From Sandaracinaceae bacterium (GTDB lineage: Bacteria; Myxococcota_A; Polyangia; Polyangiales; Sandaracinaceae): a stretch of 64,000 nucleotides of DNA. The position numbers and the translations under genes were made by a program. The first letter of the stretch is position 1, and each line of letters begins with the position of its first letter. The DNA is taken from assembly GCA_019637095.1 (NCBI GenBank), contig JAHBWG010000054.1:1-64000 (forward strand). The letters run 5' to 3'. Under the pieces are notes generated by a model, which ran no database searches, was not told the origin of the DNA, and saw only the letters and a program-made list of their open reading frames with translations. Positions 28,307-37,225 of this stretch are shown piece after piece.

Positions 28307-30124
28307 ATGGATCGATCGTTGCAGCCCCGACGTTCGGTCATGCGACTGGCACGCCTCGGCACGCTCTCGTTGCTCTTCCTGCTTCTGCTTCCCGCCTGCG
28401 ACGGCGGCGGGGTGGGGCGCGAGGACAGCGACGCGGCCACGCCGCTCTCCCCGATCGACGGGGGCCTCGCCGCCGACGGCGCGATCGACGCGGGGCGCGG
28501 GCTGGGCGAGGAGCGCCGGGGGGTCCCCGGCACCTGCTACGACGGCGTCGACAACGACGCCGACGGTCAGACGGACTGCGCGGACGAGGACTGCGCCGAT
28601 GACCCCGTGTGCTGCGTCGCGAACGCCGCGTGCTGCGCCGAGGCCCGGACGAGCGCGTCCTTCGACGCGCCGGCCGCGTGCGATGGCGACTTCGCCGCAT
28701 GCGGCGGGCTCGACCCCGCGCTGGTCCCGTTCGGCGCGATCTCGCCGAGCTTCGAGGACGGGGGCCTCGTGCCCGGCGGCGGCGCGAGCTACGGCGGCGT
28801 CGCGCTCGGGCCCGCGCTCGACCCGCGCGCGGTGAACGTCGTCGTGCGCGCCGAGGTCGAGATCCCTTCCGCGCCGTGCACCGCCTGCATCGACGCGGCG
28901 GGGATCGGCTTGCTCGACGCGGTGCCCGTCGACGGACAGCGCGTCGGGATCCGCGTCGGCGTCCTCGCCAACGCGGGGCGAGGTGAGCTGCAGGTGCTGA
29001 TCGCGGATCGCGTGATCCACGCGGAGTCGCTCGGCGCGGCGGGCGTACGCTCGCTCGCGATCACGCTGACGATCGACGGGCGCGCGACGATCGAGGGGCT
29101 CACCGACGCGCGCACGCTCGAGGTCGCGCTGCCGAGCGCGCTCGTCCCCGCCGTGATCGGGCGCACCGACGAGGTCCCGGCCGGCGCGGCCACCGTGCGC
29201 GTGCGCGAGGCGTCCGCGGCCTTCGAGGCCTGCGACGTGCCCGCTGCGCTCGGCCGCGCGACGCAACCCGTCTTGCCCAACGGCGCGAGCGGCTTCCGCC
29301 CGACTTCGCTGGGCCGCGTGGCGGTGCTCGACACGCCCGAGCGCCGGCTCGTCGTGTTCGCGCACGACCGCGCGCTCTACGTCGCGTCGCCCGACGCCGC
29401 GGGCCGGCTCGTCGGCGCCGACGGCGCGCCGGACCTGCTGCTCACCGCGCCCGAGGGCTACGAGGCGTTGCACGATCCCTGGCTGCTGCTCCACGGCGAG
29501 CGCGTGGTCGTCTACTTCGCGGGCGAGCGGCCCGACGGCAAGCTCGAAGTCTTGCGCGCCGAGGGCGGCCCGGATCGCTCGCTCGTCCTGGCGACGCCCG
29601 CGCCGGTCGTGCTGCCCGTCGAGGTCGACTCGGCGGACGGACCGACCGTGTGGGTCGAGGACCTCGCGGCCGGCCGCTGGCGCATGATCGCGAGGGTCGG
29701 GACGGGCGAGCACGCGCGGCTGGCCGAGCTGGTCTCGATGGACGGCGGCGGCCGCTTCCTCTGGGCGCGCGGCGAGCTGGCCAGCTCCACCGTGCGCGCG
29801 CCCTCCGGCGACGCGTTCGCGCTCGATCGCGACGAGGTCGCGGAGCCGGCGCTCGTCCGCGTCGGCGACACGTGGCGCGTCTACTACGCGGGGCGCAGCG
29901 GGCAGCGCTGGTCGATCGGGCTCCTCGTCTCCGAAGAGGGATCGGCGTGGCGCGACCTCGGCCTGGTGCTCGCCGGAGACCGGAGCGGCTTCGACGCGCT
30001 CGGCGCGCGCGCGCCCGCGCCCTGGCTCGACGACGACGGCGCCGTGCGGCTCTACTACGTCGGCACCGGCGGCGACGAGGGGGCGATTGGGCTCGCTGGA
30101 CCTCGTGGCACGTACGGTGAATGA
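28307..30124 (+). CDS. MopE-motif lipoprotein, paralogue 2 of 4
   Basis: A 605-residue lipoprotein (lipobox LLLLPAC). Layout matches its neighbours: short DAG linker, the CYDGVDNDADGQTDCADEDC motif with trailing Cys pairs (~68-100), a laminin-G-like beta domain starting GGVALGPALDPRAVNVV, then the propeller-like domain with FALDRDEVAEPALV and RVYYAGRSGQRWSIGLLVS (~500-560). The conserved Asp/Glu in DRDEV and DALGARAP are candidate functional residues shared by paralogues 2-4. ATG 28340 is a second possible start. The last codon overlaps the next start (ATGA). Confidence 0.72.
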   Translation: MDRSLQPRRSVMRLARLGTLSLLFLLLLPACDGGGVGREDSDAATPLSPIDGGLAADGAIDAGRGLGEERRGVPGTCYDGVDNDADGQTDCADEDCADDPVCCVANAACCAEARTSASFDAPAACDGDFAACGGLDPALVPFGAISPSFEDGGLVPGGGASYGGVALGPALDPRAVNVVVRAEVEIPSAPCTACIDAAGIGLLDAVPVDGQRVGIRVGVLANAGRGELQVLIADRVIHAESLGAAGVRSLAITLTIDGRATIEGLTDARTLEVALPSALVPAVIGRTDEVPAGAATVRVREASAAFEACDVPAALGRATQPVLPNGASGFRPTSLGRVAVLDTPERRLVVFAHDRALYVASPDAAGRLVGADGAPDLLLTAPEGYEALHDPWLLLHGERVVVYFAGERPDGKLEVLRAEGGPDRSLVLATPAPVVLPVEVDSADGPTVWVEDLAAGRWRMIARVGTGEHARLAELVSMDGGGRFLWARGELASSTVRAPSGDAFALDRDEVAEPALVRVGDTWRVYYAGRSGQRWSIGLLVSEEGSAWRDLGLVLAGDRSGFDALGARAPAPWLDDDGAVRLYYVGTGGDEGAIGLAGPRGTYGE

Positions 30125-31986
30125 TCCCCTTCGGGGTGCTCCCGACTGTGCCAAAGCGTGATCTTCGACCGTCCCGGCTCGCGCCGATCGTGCGGATCGG
30201 CCCGATCGCGTGGCTGCTCGTGCTGCCCGCGTGCGAGCTCGGGGCTCCGTCCTCGTTCCCCGACGACGCGGACGGCGCCGGCGACGCCGGCGCGATCGCC
30301 GACTACCCGGACGGCGCGCCGGGCGCGGGCATCGACGCGGGGGCCGCGAGCGACGCGTCTGCCCCCCCGTCTCCCGACGCGGGGAGCGGCCTCTTCGGCG
30401 AGGAGGACGACGCCTGCTTCGACGGCCTCGACAACGACGCCAACGAGGCGGCCGACTGCGAGGACGACGGCTGCAGCGCGGCGCCGTACTGCTGCGTCGG
30501 CAGCGCCGCGCCCGCGTGCTGCACCGGCGCGGGCACCTCGCTCTCCGTCGACTTCGACGCGTGCGCCGGGACGGACCCGCGCGGGTGCGCTCCGTCGCTC
30601 GTGGTGTTCGGCGGCGCCCGCCTCGAGGGAGGCGCGCTCGTCCCGCAAGGCGACGCGCACTCGGACGGCGGCCTCGTGCTCGGCCCCGCGCTCGATCCGA
30701 CCCGCGAGCGCGTCGAGCTGCGCGCGCGGATCACGGCGCCCGCGGACGGCTGCACGGACTGCCTCGACGTGCTCGCGCTCGGCCTCGCGGGGCCGCCCGC
30801 CGATGGCCGCGTGCTCGCGGACGTCGCGGTGATGGTGCGCGCCTCGCGCCGCGACGTCGCGCTCGTCGTCGCCGGCGAGGCCGTGGCGAGCGAGGCGCTG
30901 GTCGACGGCGCCGAGCACGAATACGTGCTCGCGATCGCGCCGGACGGCGCGGTGACGCTCCACGTCGACGGTCGCCGCGCGCTCGGCGCGAGCGCGAGCC
31001 CGCGACGAGACCGCGTGCCGATGCTCTTCGGTCGCACGCACGTGCCCGGCGACGCGCCGACGGCGCGCGCGCGCTCGGTCTCGATCCGCACGAGCGGCTG
31101 CGACATCCCCGCCGCGTTGCGGCGCGACCCGCGGCCCACCCTCCCGTTCGACGGCGTCGCGTGGGACTGGCGCGCCGTGGCCAATCCGTCGATCGCGGCG
31201 GACGGCGACGGGCACCTCGTCGCGTTCTCCCTCGACCGCGCGATCCACCTCGCGCGGCGCGCGGCCGACGGAACGCTCCGGCTCGCCGGCAGCGGCCGCG
31301 TCGAGGCGCCGCTCTTCGTGCCCGAGATCAACGACGAGGTGCGCGACGCGGAGCTCGTCCGCGAGCCGACGCGCTGGGTGCTCTACGCCACGCGCCAGGT
31401 CGACGGGGAGGCGCCGCGGATCGTCCGCGCCGACGGCGGCGAGGGACACGCCGAGTCGTTCACGGCGCTCGAGGACGTGGCGCTGCCCGCCGACGTCCCG
31501 TGGGCCGAGTCGCCCGCCGTGCTCGAGCATCGCGGCCAGCGTTATCTCGCGGCGCGCACGGAGGTCGACGCAGAGACGGTGATCGCGCTCTTCGTCGCGA
31601 TCGACGGCCGCGGCGCGGTCTTCGACTGGGCGGCCGGCAGCGCGGCGGGCTCGGTGCTCGTGCGGCGGGGCGCGGAGGGGTCGCGCTTCGACCAGGACGA
31701 GGTGGCCGACCCCGACCTCCTCGAGGACCGCTTCGGCCTGATGCGCCTCTACTACGCGGGGCGCCGCGGGACGCGCTGGAGCGTCGGCGTGCGCGTCTCG
31801 GGGGACGGGCTCACCTGGCGCGAGCCCGGGGCCCCCCTCGTGTTGTCCGGCTCGGGACGCGGGCACGACGCGCTCGGCGTGCGCCACCCGAGCGTGCTGC
31901 TCGCGGGCGGGCGGCTCGAGCTCCTCTACACGGCGTCGAACGGCGTGACCGTCGCGATCGGGCGCGCAGAAGGGGCGGCTCCATGA
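30121..31986 (+). CDS. MopE-motif lipoprotein, paralogue 3 of 4
   Basis: A 621-residue lipoprotein; the lipobox LLVLPAC lies ~37 residues in, so the true start may be a GTG downstream of 30121. The motif CFDGLDNDANEAADCEDDGC is followed by four further Cys, then a LamG-like beta domain (GLVLGPALDPTRERVEL) and the propeller-like C-terminus with FDQDEVADPDLL, RLYYAGRRGTRWSVGVRVS and RGHDALGVRHP. About 45 percent of aligned C-terminal residues look shared with paralogue 4 by eye (estimate, not computed). Coupled at both ends by ATGA overlaps. Confidence 0.72.
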   Translation: MIPFGVLPTVPKRDLRPSRLAPIVRIGPIAWLLVLPACELGAPSSFPDDADGAGDAGAIADYPDGAPGAGIDAGAASDASAPPSPDAGSGLFGEEDDACFDGLDNDANEAADCEDDGCSAAPYCCVGSAAPACCTGAGTSLSVDFDACAGTDPRGCAPSLVVFGGARLEGGALVPQGDAHSDGGLVLGPALDPTRERVELRARITAPADGCTDCLDVLALGLAGPPADGRVLADVAVMVRASRRDVALVVAGEAVASEALVDGAEHEYVLAIAPDGAVTLHVDGRRALGASASPRRDRVPMLFGRTHVPGDAPTARARSVSIRTSGCDIPAALRRDPRPTLPFDGVAWDWRAVANPSIAADGDGHLVAFSLDRAIHLARRAADGTLRLAGSGRVEAPLFVPEINDEVRDAELVREPTRWVLYATRQVDGEAPRIVRADGGEGHAESFTALEDVALPADVPWAESPAVLEHRGQRYLAARTEVDAETVIALFVAIDGRGAVFDWAAGSAAGSVLVRRGAEGSRFDQDEVADPDLLEDRFGLMRLYYAGRRGTRWSVGVRVSGDGLTWREPGAPLVLSGSGRGHDALGVRHPSVLLAGGRLELLYTASNGVTVAIGRAEGAAP

Positions 31987-33833
31987 GGCGAGCGGTGAAG
32001 ATCGCGGGCGTGGCGCTGCTCCTCGGCCACGCCGCGTGCATGGCCGGCGCGGACGGCGGCGCCACGGACGCGGGCGCGGTGATGGCGCCCGAGGCGGGCG
32101 CCCCCGGCTCCGACGCCGGCGCCGGCGACGCCGGCCCGGTCGCCGCGGCCGACGCCGGGGTCCCTGCTCCGGGCCGCGCCGAGTTCGACGAGGCCGCGGC
32201 GGACGCGACCGAGGCCCGCGCCGCGTGCTTCGACGGGATCGACAACGACGGCGACGGCGTCTACGACTGCGCCGACGCGAGCTGTCAACGAAACGTGCGA
32301 AGCTGCTGCGTCGGTCGCGCGAGCGGCGCGTGCTGTACCGACGGCGAGGAGCAGACCCTCACCGCCACGGGCTGCGTCGGACCGCTCGCCGACTGCGCGA
32401 TCGCGGGGGTCCCCTTCGCGACGTTCGGCGCGCCCGGGCCGATCGCGCGCGAGCTCGACGGCGTCCCGGTGGTCCTGCCCGGCGGGCGCGAGAGCGACGC
32501 GGGCGCGGTGCTCTCGCGCGCGCTCGACCCGCGCGCGGGCGCGCTGCGGCTCGAGGCGCGCATCGCGGCGCCCCTCGACGGAGGCGCGCCCGAGGGCGTC
32601 GAGGCCGTCGGGGTCGGGCTCATCGACGCGCGGATCGACGTCACCCAGCTCTCGAGGCCGGTGCCGATCGCGGGCCTGATCGTGAGCCGCGACCGCGGCG
32701 AGGTGCTCTTGGTGGTCGCCGGCGACGTGGTGCACCGCGCGCCGCTCACGACCGACGCGGCGGTCGACTACACGCTCGAGCTCGCGCCGACCGGCGAGGT
32801 GCGGCTGAGCTCGACGCCCTCCGTGATCGAGGCGAGCGCGCGCGTCGCGTACACGTCCTCGCTGCGCGCGCTCGTGTACGGGCGCACCGCGGACCCGGCC
32901 GCCGTGGCGCCGGCGCGGCTCGAGCGGCTGCGTGTCGTGCCCAGCGTCTGCGACATCCCGTCCGCGCTCGATCGGCCGAGCGCGCCGAGCGTGCCCGCGC
33001 CCGGGGCCGATCCGTCGTGGGCGAGCGTCCACGGGCTGATCGGCGAGCCCGACGTGCTGCGCTACGTCGACGTCCGCGGCGAGCCGCAGGTGCGCATGGC
33101 GTTGATGGTCGACGGCGAGCTGCACCTCGCCGTCCCCGGGGCGGGCGGGTTCGTGCTGACCCACCCGATCGGCGAGCCGCCGCTCGCGCGGCCGACCGTG
33201 CCGTGGGCCGCCGACGGCGTGAGCGACCCCGCGCTGCTCTACCGCGCGGACCGGCTCGAGGTGCTGTTCACCGGCTGGGCGAGCGGCCGCGGCACCATCG
33301 GGCGCGCGATCTACGACGACGGGCTCGAGGCGTTCGGCGCGCCGCTCGAGGTGGCCGGCCTCGAGGCGACCGAGCTCGCGAGCTTCCGCGCGGCCGAGAC
33401 CTTCGAGATCCACGGCACGCTCCACGTCGTCGTGCGCGTCGACGACGGCACGACGCACCGCCTCGCGCTCTACCGCCTCACCGGCGCAGCCGAGCACCTC
33501 GCGGACCTCCACGCGCCCCGGACCGACGACACGTTCGCGTTCGACCGCGACGAGATCGACGGCCCGGCCGTGCTGCTGCGCGACGGCGTCTTCCGGCTCT
33601 ACTACGCCGGCCGGCGCGGGACGCGCTGGAGCCTCGGCATGCTCGTCAGCGACGACGGCACCTCCTTCTGGCACGAGCCCGTGGGCGTGCCCGTCCTGGG
33701 CCCGAGCGGCCGCGGCCTCGACGCGCTCGGCGTGCGCGATCCCGCGTTCGACGACGACGGCACCCGCCTGCGCGTGTACTACGCGGCCGACGACGGACGC
33801 GTGATCCGGATCGCCGCCGCGAGCACCCGCTGA
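31983..33833 (+). CDS. MopE-motif lipoprotein, paralogue 4 of 4
   Basis: A 616-residue lipoprotein (signal ending LLLGHAAC). It has the longest DAG linker of the four, the motif CFDGIDNDGDGVYDCADASC with trailing Cys pairs, the LamG-like domain (GAVLSRALDPRAGALRL) and the C-terminal repeats with FDRDEIDGPAVLL, RLYYAGRRGTRWSLGMLVS and RGLDALGVRDPAF. It is the last gene of the operon; a strong hairpin follows the stop. The extracellular or outer-membrane location is inferred from the signal and disulfide-rich content. Confidence 0.73.
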   Translation: MRRAVKIAGVALLLGHAACMAGADGGATDAGAVMAPEAGAPGSDAGAGDAGPVAAADAGVPAPGRAEFDEAAADATEARAACFDGIDNDGDGVYDCADASCQRNVRSCCVGRASGACCTDGEEQTLTATGCVGPLADCAIAGVPFATFGAPGPIARELDGVPVVLPGGRESDAGAVLSRALDPRAGALRLEARIAAPLDGGAPEGVEAVGVGLIDARIDVTQLSRPVPIAGLIVSRDRGEVLLVVAGDVVHRAPLTTDAAVDYTLELAPTGEVRLSSTPSVIEASARVAYTSSLRALVYGRTADPAAVAPARLERLRVVPSVCDIPSALDRPSAPSVPAPGADPSWASVHGLIGEPDVLRYVDVRGEPQVRMALMVDGELHLAVPGAGGFVLTHPIGEPPLARPTVPWAADGVSDPALLYRADRLEVLFTGWASGRGTIGRAIYDDGLEAFGAPLEVAGLEATELASFRAAETFEIHGTLHVVVRVDDGTTHRLALYRLTGAAEHLADLHAPRTDDTFAFDRDEIDGPAVLLRDGVFRLYYAGRRGTRWSLGMLVSDDGTSFWHEPVGVPVLGPSGRGLDALGVRDPAFDDDGTRLRVYYAADDGRVIRIAAASTR

Positions 33834-33842
33834 CCCGCGCCG

Positions 33843-33904
33843 GCGCGTCCGCTGGCCCGGAGCGCGGGTCGGCGTTCCGGGCTCCGGGCCAGCGGCCGAC
33901 GCGC
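33843..33904. terminator. long bulged hairpin between convergent genes
   Basis: A perfect 14-bp stem (CGCTGGCCCGGAGC 33850-33863 with 33881-33894, 17-nt loop) is extended by a second 7-bp stem (GCGCGTC 33843-33849 with GACGCGC 33898-33904) across a 3-nt bulge. It lies between the end of the four-paralogue operon and the end of the outer-membrane protein gene, so it can serve both strands. No T-tract is present. Confidence 0.6.
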
Positions 33905-33915
33905 GGTCACCGATC

Positions 33916-34857
33916 TCAGAACGTGCCCGTGACGGTGAGCTTGTAGAACTCGCCGACGCGCGTGTCGGCGTCGGCGATGTCGGGGCCGGCGGTGAAGCGC
34001 AGCGCGAAGCTGTCCACCGTGACCTCGGCGTACGGGCCGATCCATGCGTAGAGGTGCTCGCCGCCGGCCGCCGCGCCGCGCGAGTGGACCAGGTGCTCGA
34101 AGTGCGCGCCGAAGGCGAGGAAGCTCGTCGGCCGCAGCCCCGCGTTGACCCAGTAGTGGATGAAGTCGTTCGTCCGCTGCTCGCGCAGGCCGAGGTAGTA
34201 GCCGAAGTACACCTGCGCCTGGAAGAGGTCGTTGACGTAGTTGGCGGTGAGGTTCGGCACGATGCCGTCGAACACCACGCCGGCGTCCGCGCCCGACAAG
34301 AGGACGCCGTTCAGGATGCCGACCTGCGGGTTGATGGTGAGCGTGTCGTCGAGCAGCGAGAAGACCACGCCGGCCCCGACCTCCGTCCACAGCCCGCTGC
34401 CGCCGCTGCCGTTGGCGGAGAAGCTCGGGGTCGTCCAGAGGATCGTGTAGATGCTGAACGCGACACCCGGGGTCAGCTCGATGGTGCCCTGCGCGGTCCC
34501 GTAGAAGCCGAAGAACGCATCCTGGTTCAGGCTCGCGGTGAAGCCCGTGCGCGGGCCCGAGCTCTCGGCGGGGGCCTCCGCGGCCGCCGCGGCGGGGGCG
34601 CTCGGCGCCGCCTCGTCGTTGGCGGCCGGGGCGGCCTCGAGCGGCGCGTGCGCCGCCGGGGTCGCGTCGGTGCTCGTGGGCACCGCGTCCTCGTTGGACG
34701 CAGCGGCCGTCGCGGAGACGTCGGCGATCGGCTCGGACACGGTGTCGTCGAGCTCCTGCGCCGCGGCCGGCGCGCTCGGCGCGAGGCTGCCGAGGGCGAG
34801 CGTCGCGATGACGAGCCAAGAGACGCGGAGGCGGTGGGACGTGGGATCGAAAGACAT
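33916..34857 (-). CDS. outer-membrane beta-barrel protein
   Basis: A 313-residue exported protein: signal peptide (VIATLALGSLAPSAPAAAQ), an Ala/Pro/Glu-rich disordered stretch (~35-105), then ~200 residues of alternating amphipathic strands (GFTASLNQDAFFGFYG, QAQVYFGYYLGLREQ, YAWIGPYAEVTVDSFALRF) ending in KLTVTGTF with a terminal Phe, the usual outer-membrane barrel signature. I do not recognise the family. The ATG at 34857 follows AGGAGAG. Two inverted repeats lie 47-88 bp upstream. Confidence 0.68.
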   Translation of the reverse strand: MSFDPTSHRLRVSWLVIATLALGSLAPSAPAAAQELDDTVSEPIADVSATAAASNEDAVPTSTDATPAAHAPLEAAPAANDEAAPSAPAAAAAEAPAESSGPRTGFTASLNQDAFFGFYGTAQGTIELTPGVAFSIYTILWTTPSFSANGSGGSGLWTEVGAGVVFSLLDDTLTINPQVGILNGVLLSGADAGVVFDGIVPNLTANYVNDLFQAQVYFGYYLGLREQRTNDFIHYWVNAGLRPTSFLAFGAHFEHLVHSRGAAAGGEHLYAWIGPYAEVTVDSFALRFTAGPDIADADTRVGEFYKLTVTGTF

Positions 34858-34903
34858 GGATCTCTCCTCTGGGTGGACGGAGCGCGGGCGCACCTCGACC
34901 GTC

Positions 34904-34921
34904 TCCGACGCTCGCGTCGGA
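34904..34921. promoter_or_regulatory. 18-bp inverted repeat upstream of the outer-membrane protein gene
   Basis: TCCGACGCTCGCGTCGGA has 8-bp arms around a TC centre and lies 47 bp before the ATG at 34857. Its arm-2nt-arm design is the same as the second repeat 10 bp further upstream, suggesting a pair of operator half-sets or a transcript hairpin. Confidence 0.4.
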
Positions 34922-34931
34922 TCGACTGCGC

Positions 34932-34945
34932 GGCCTCGAGAGGCC
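34932..34945. promoter_or_regulatory. second inverted repeat upstream of the outer-membrane protein gene
   Basis: GGCCTC-GA-GAGGCC, 6-bp arms around GA, adjacent to the repeat at 34904-34921 in the divergent region. No convincing -35/-10 pair was found between the sites and the gene. Confidence 0.35.
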
Positions 34946-35008
34946 CCCGCCTCCGTGTCGCGGCATGTCTACCGAGGCCGGATTTCCGCCGTGTTTCGTC
35001 CGAGTACA

Positions 35009-35356
35009 TTGTGCTCGAACGCACACGGAGAGCACCGCGCGCGGCTACGTCCAGACCGCCTGCCCACCGCCGAGGGCGCGATCACGCTCGAGCTCCCGAA
35101 CCGCGTCCGCGCCGAGCGGACGGACGGAACGAGCGACACTGAGCAAGTGGACTTGCCTGCGGGATCGCTCGCGGCGCCCGCGATGGAGGCCGTGCTCCGC
35201 GAGAAGCTCGTGAGCGAGGTCGGCGCGCGCCTCGGCGAGCCGGCCGCGCTCGCCGCCCTCTCGGGCGACCTCGCGGCCGAAGACCTGAGCGTCGGTGCGC
35301 TCGTCGAGCACCTCGCCGCGCCCGTCGCCTCCGTCGCACCCCGTGCCACGTCGTGA
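35009..35356 (+). CDS. small hypothetical protein upstream of the GGDEF-EAL gene
   Basis: An open frame with strong G/C third-position bias from about 35080 to its stop, which lies 12 nt before the GGDEF-EAL start. The product (up to ~115 residues) has a beta-like AITLELPNRVRAERT section and an amphipathic helical part (AMEAVLREKLVSEVGARLG, ALAALSGDLAAEDLS). The start is unclear: TTG 35009 is the longest choice, GTG 35147 would give 69 residues, and neither has a good ribosome site. No family recognised. Close spacing suggests co-transcription with the c-di-GMP gene. Confidence 0.4.
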   Translation: MCSNAHGEHRARLRPDRLPTAEGAITLELPNRVRAERTDGTSDTEQVDLPAGSLAAPAMEAVLREKLVSEVGARLGEPAALAALSGDLAAEDLSVGALVEHLAAPVASVAPRATS

Positions 35357-35368
35357 CGAGGGGCCGCG

Positions 35369-37219
35369 GTGGCCACGCGGCGCACGGATCGAAGCCACGT
35401 CCGCGACCTCCACGCGCTATGCTGCTGGGCCGTGTCCACGGACGAGCACGCGTTGACCGCCCAGCTCCGCGTCGCGTGCGCCATCGCGCGGATGCCGCTC
35501 GGGGTGATCTATCGGCTCGCCGGCAACCACGCCCAGAAGGTCGCGGCCTTCGGGCCGCCCGATTGGGTCGCCGACCTCCCGGCCGAGGCGCCCGCGTGGC
35601 GGCTCGCGCGCGAGGACGTCGCCCTCGTGCCGATCGTCGGGCGCGGCCCGGCGGCGCCGGAGATCGCGCTGTTCCCACCGACCGTCCGCGTCGCCGCGGC
35701 GGTGAGCGTGCCCGTCGTGCAGGACGGAAGGCAGTTCGGCGCGATGGTCCTGGTCGACGCCGAGCCGCGCGAGGACCTCGACTCCGTCGACCCCGGCGCG
35801 CTCCGCACGGTCGCGGCGCAGACGACGATCCACCTCGCGCCCCCGACGCCGGTCCGAGGGGTCCTCCGCGAGAGGAAAGAGACGTTGCCCCCCCACATCC
35901 GCGACCTCGCGGCGTGGCCGCTCGCCGCCGGAGCCCACGACGCGGTGACCGGGCTCCCGGACCGGCGCATGCTCGAGGAGCCGGTGGAGGTCGCGCTCGA
36001 CGACGCGGAGCGCGACGGAACGGGCGTCGCCATCGCGATCCTCGCGCTCGACCGCTTCCACCGCATCGACGACTGGCTGGGCCGCGAGGTCGGCGACGGC
36101 CTCCTGCGCCAGGTCGCCGAGCGGCTCCTCGACACCACGTCGGAGCGCGACCTCGTCGGGCGCGGCTCGGGAGACGAGTTCGTCGTGGTGCTCACCGGAC
36201 GGCCGCGCGGGAGCTCGGCGCTCGGCCTCGCCGACCGGATGCTCCAGGTGGTGCGCGAGCCCTTCCACGTGCAGGGCTACGAGCTGAGCCTGAGCGCGTC
36301 GGTGGGCATCGCGCGCTACCCGGAGGACGCGACGGACGGCACGACGCTCCTGCGCTACGCGGGCATCGCGATGCACCGCGCGAAGGCCTCGCGGCGACGC
36401 GGCAGCATCGAGTGCTTCACGGACGAGCTGCGCGGCGAGGTCGAGCGGCGCGGCGACCTCGAGCGGCACCTGCGCCGCGCGCTCGGCGCCGGCGAGCTGC
36501 TCCTGCACTACCAGCCGAAGGTCAGCCTCGCGACGCGCCGCTCGACCGAGCTCGAGGCGCTGATCCGCTGGCAGCGCCAGGACGGGCTCGTGAGCCCCGC
36601 GCACTTCCTCCCCGTCGCGGAGGACTCGGAGCTGATCGTCCCGATCGGGAGCTGGGTGCTGCTCGAGGCGTCACGCCAGATCGCGAAGTGGCGCGCGGCG
36701 GGGCTCCCCATCGAGCGCGTGTCGGTCAACGTCTCGGCGCACCAGTTCGCGCGGCCCGACTTCTTCGGTACAGTGCAACGTGTCTTGTCGAGCGCGCGCC
36801 TGCCCGCGGAGCACCTCGAGCTCGAGGTGACCGAGACCTCTCTGATGGACGACGTCGAAGCGGCCGTCGAGAAGCTGCGCGCGCTGCGCGGGCTCGGCGT
36901 GCGCGTCTCCGTCGACGACTTCGGCACCGGCTACTCCTCGCTCGCGTACCTCCAGCGCCTGCCGGTCGACGTGCTCAAGATCGATCGCGCGTTCGTGAAG
37001 GACCTCGACGGCGAGGGGCTCGCGCGCCAGCACGCGCACGCGCTCACCCAAGCGATCACCGTCCTGGGCAAGAGCCTGGGCCTCGAGGTGCTCGCGGAGG
37101 GCGTGGAGACGGAAGCCCAGCTCGCCGTGCTCGACGCGCTCGGCTGCCACGCGGTGCAGGGCTACTACTTCTCGCGCCCGCTCCCGGCCGACTTGGTGCC
37201 CGCCTTCTTCGGGGCGTGA
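35369..37219 (+). CDS. GAF-GGDEF-EAL cyclic-di-GMP protein
   Basis: A 616-residue cytoplasmic protein. Residues ~25-165 form a GAF-like sensor (MPLGVIYRLAG, then VSVPVVQDGRQFGAMVLVDA). Residues ~195-350 are a diguanylate cyclase domain with the active-site variant GSGDEF; no RxxD inhibitory site is seen just upstream. Residues ~370-616 are an EAL phosphodiesterase domain with ELEALIRW, VNVSAHQF, EVTETSL, DDFGTGYSS, KIDRAF and AEGVET, so its metal and catalytic residues are complete. It may make, break, or switch between both activities. The GTG start at 35369 follows GAGGGG. The PilZ protein at 266 is a possible downstream effector. Confidence 0.92.
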   Translation: MATRRTDRSHVRDLHALCCWAVSTDEHALTAQLRVACAIARMPLGVIYRLAGNHAQKVAAFGPPDWVADLPAEAPAWRLAREDVALVPIVGRGPAAPEIALFPPTVRVAAAVSVPVVQDGRQFGAMVLVDAEPREDLDSVDPGALRTVAAQTTIHLAPPTPVRGVLRERKETLPPHIRDLAAWPLAAGAHDAVTGLPDRRMLEEPVEVALDDAERDGTGVAIAILALDRFHRIDDWLGREVGDGLLRQVAERLLDTTSERDLVGRGSGDEFVVVLTGRPRGSSALGLADRMLQVVREPFHVQGYELSLSASVGIARYPEDATDGTTLLRYAGIAMHRAKASRRRGSIECFTDELRGEVERRGDLERHLRRALGAGELLLHYQPKVSLATRRSTELEALIRWQRQDGLVSPAHFLPVAEDSELIVPIGSWVLLEASRQIAKWRAAGLPIERVSVNVSAHQFARPDFFGTVQRVLSSARLPAEHLELEVTETSLMDDVEAAVEKLRALRGLGVRVSVDDFGTGYSSLAYLQRLPVDVLKIDRAFVKDLDGEGLARQHAHALTQAITVLGKSLGLEVLAEGVETEAQLAVLDALGCHAVQGYYFSRPLPADLVPAFFGA

Positions 37220-37225
37220 GCCAGC

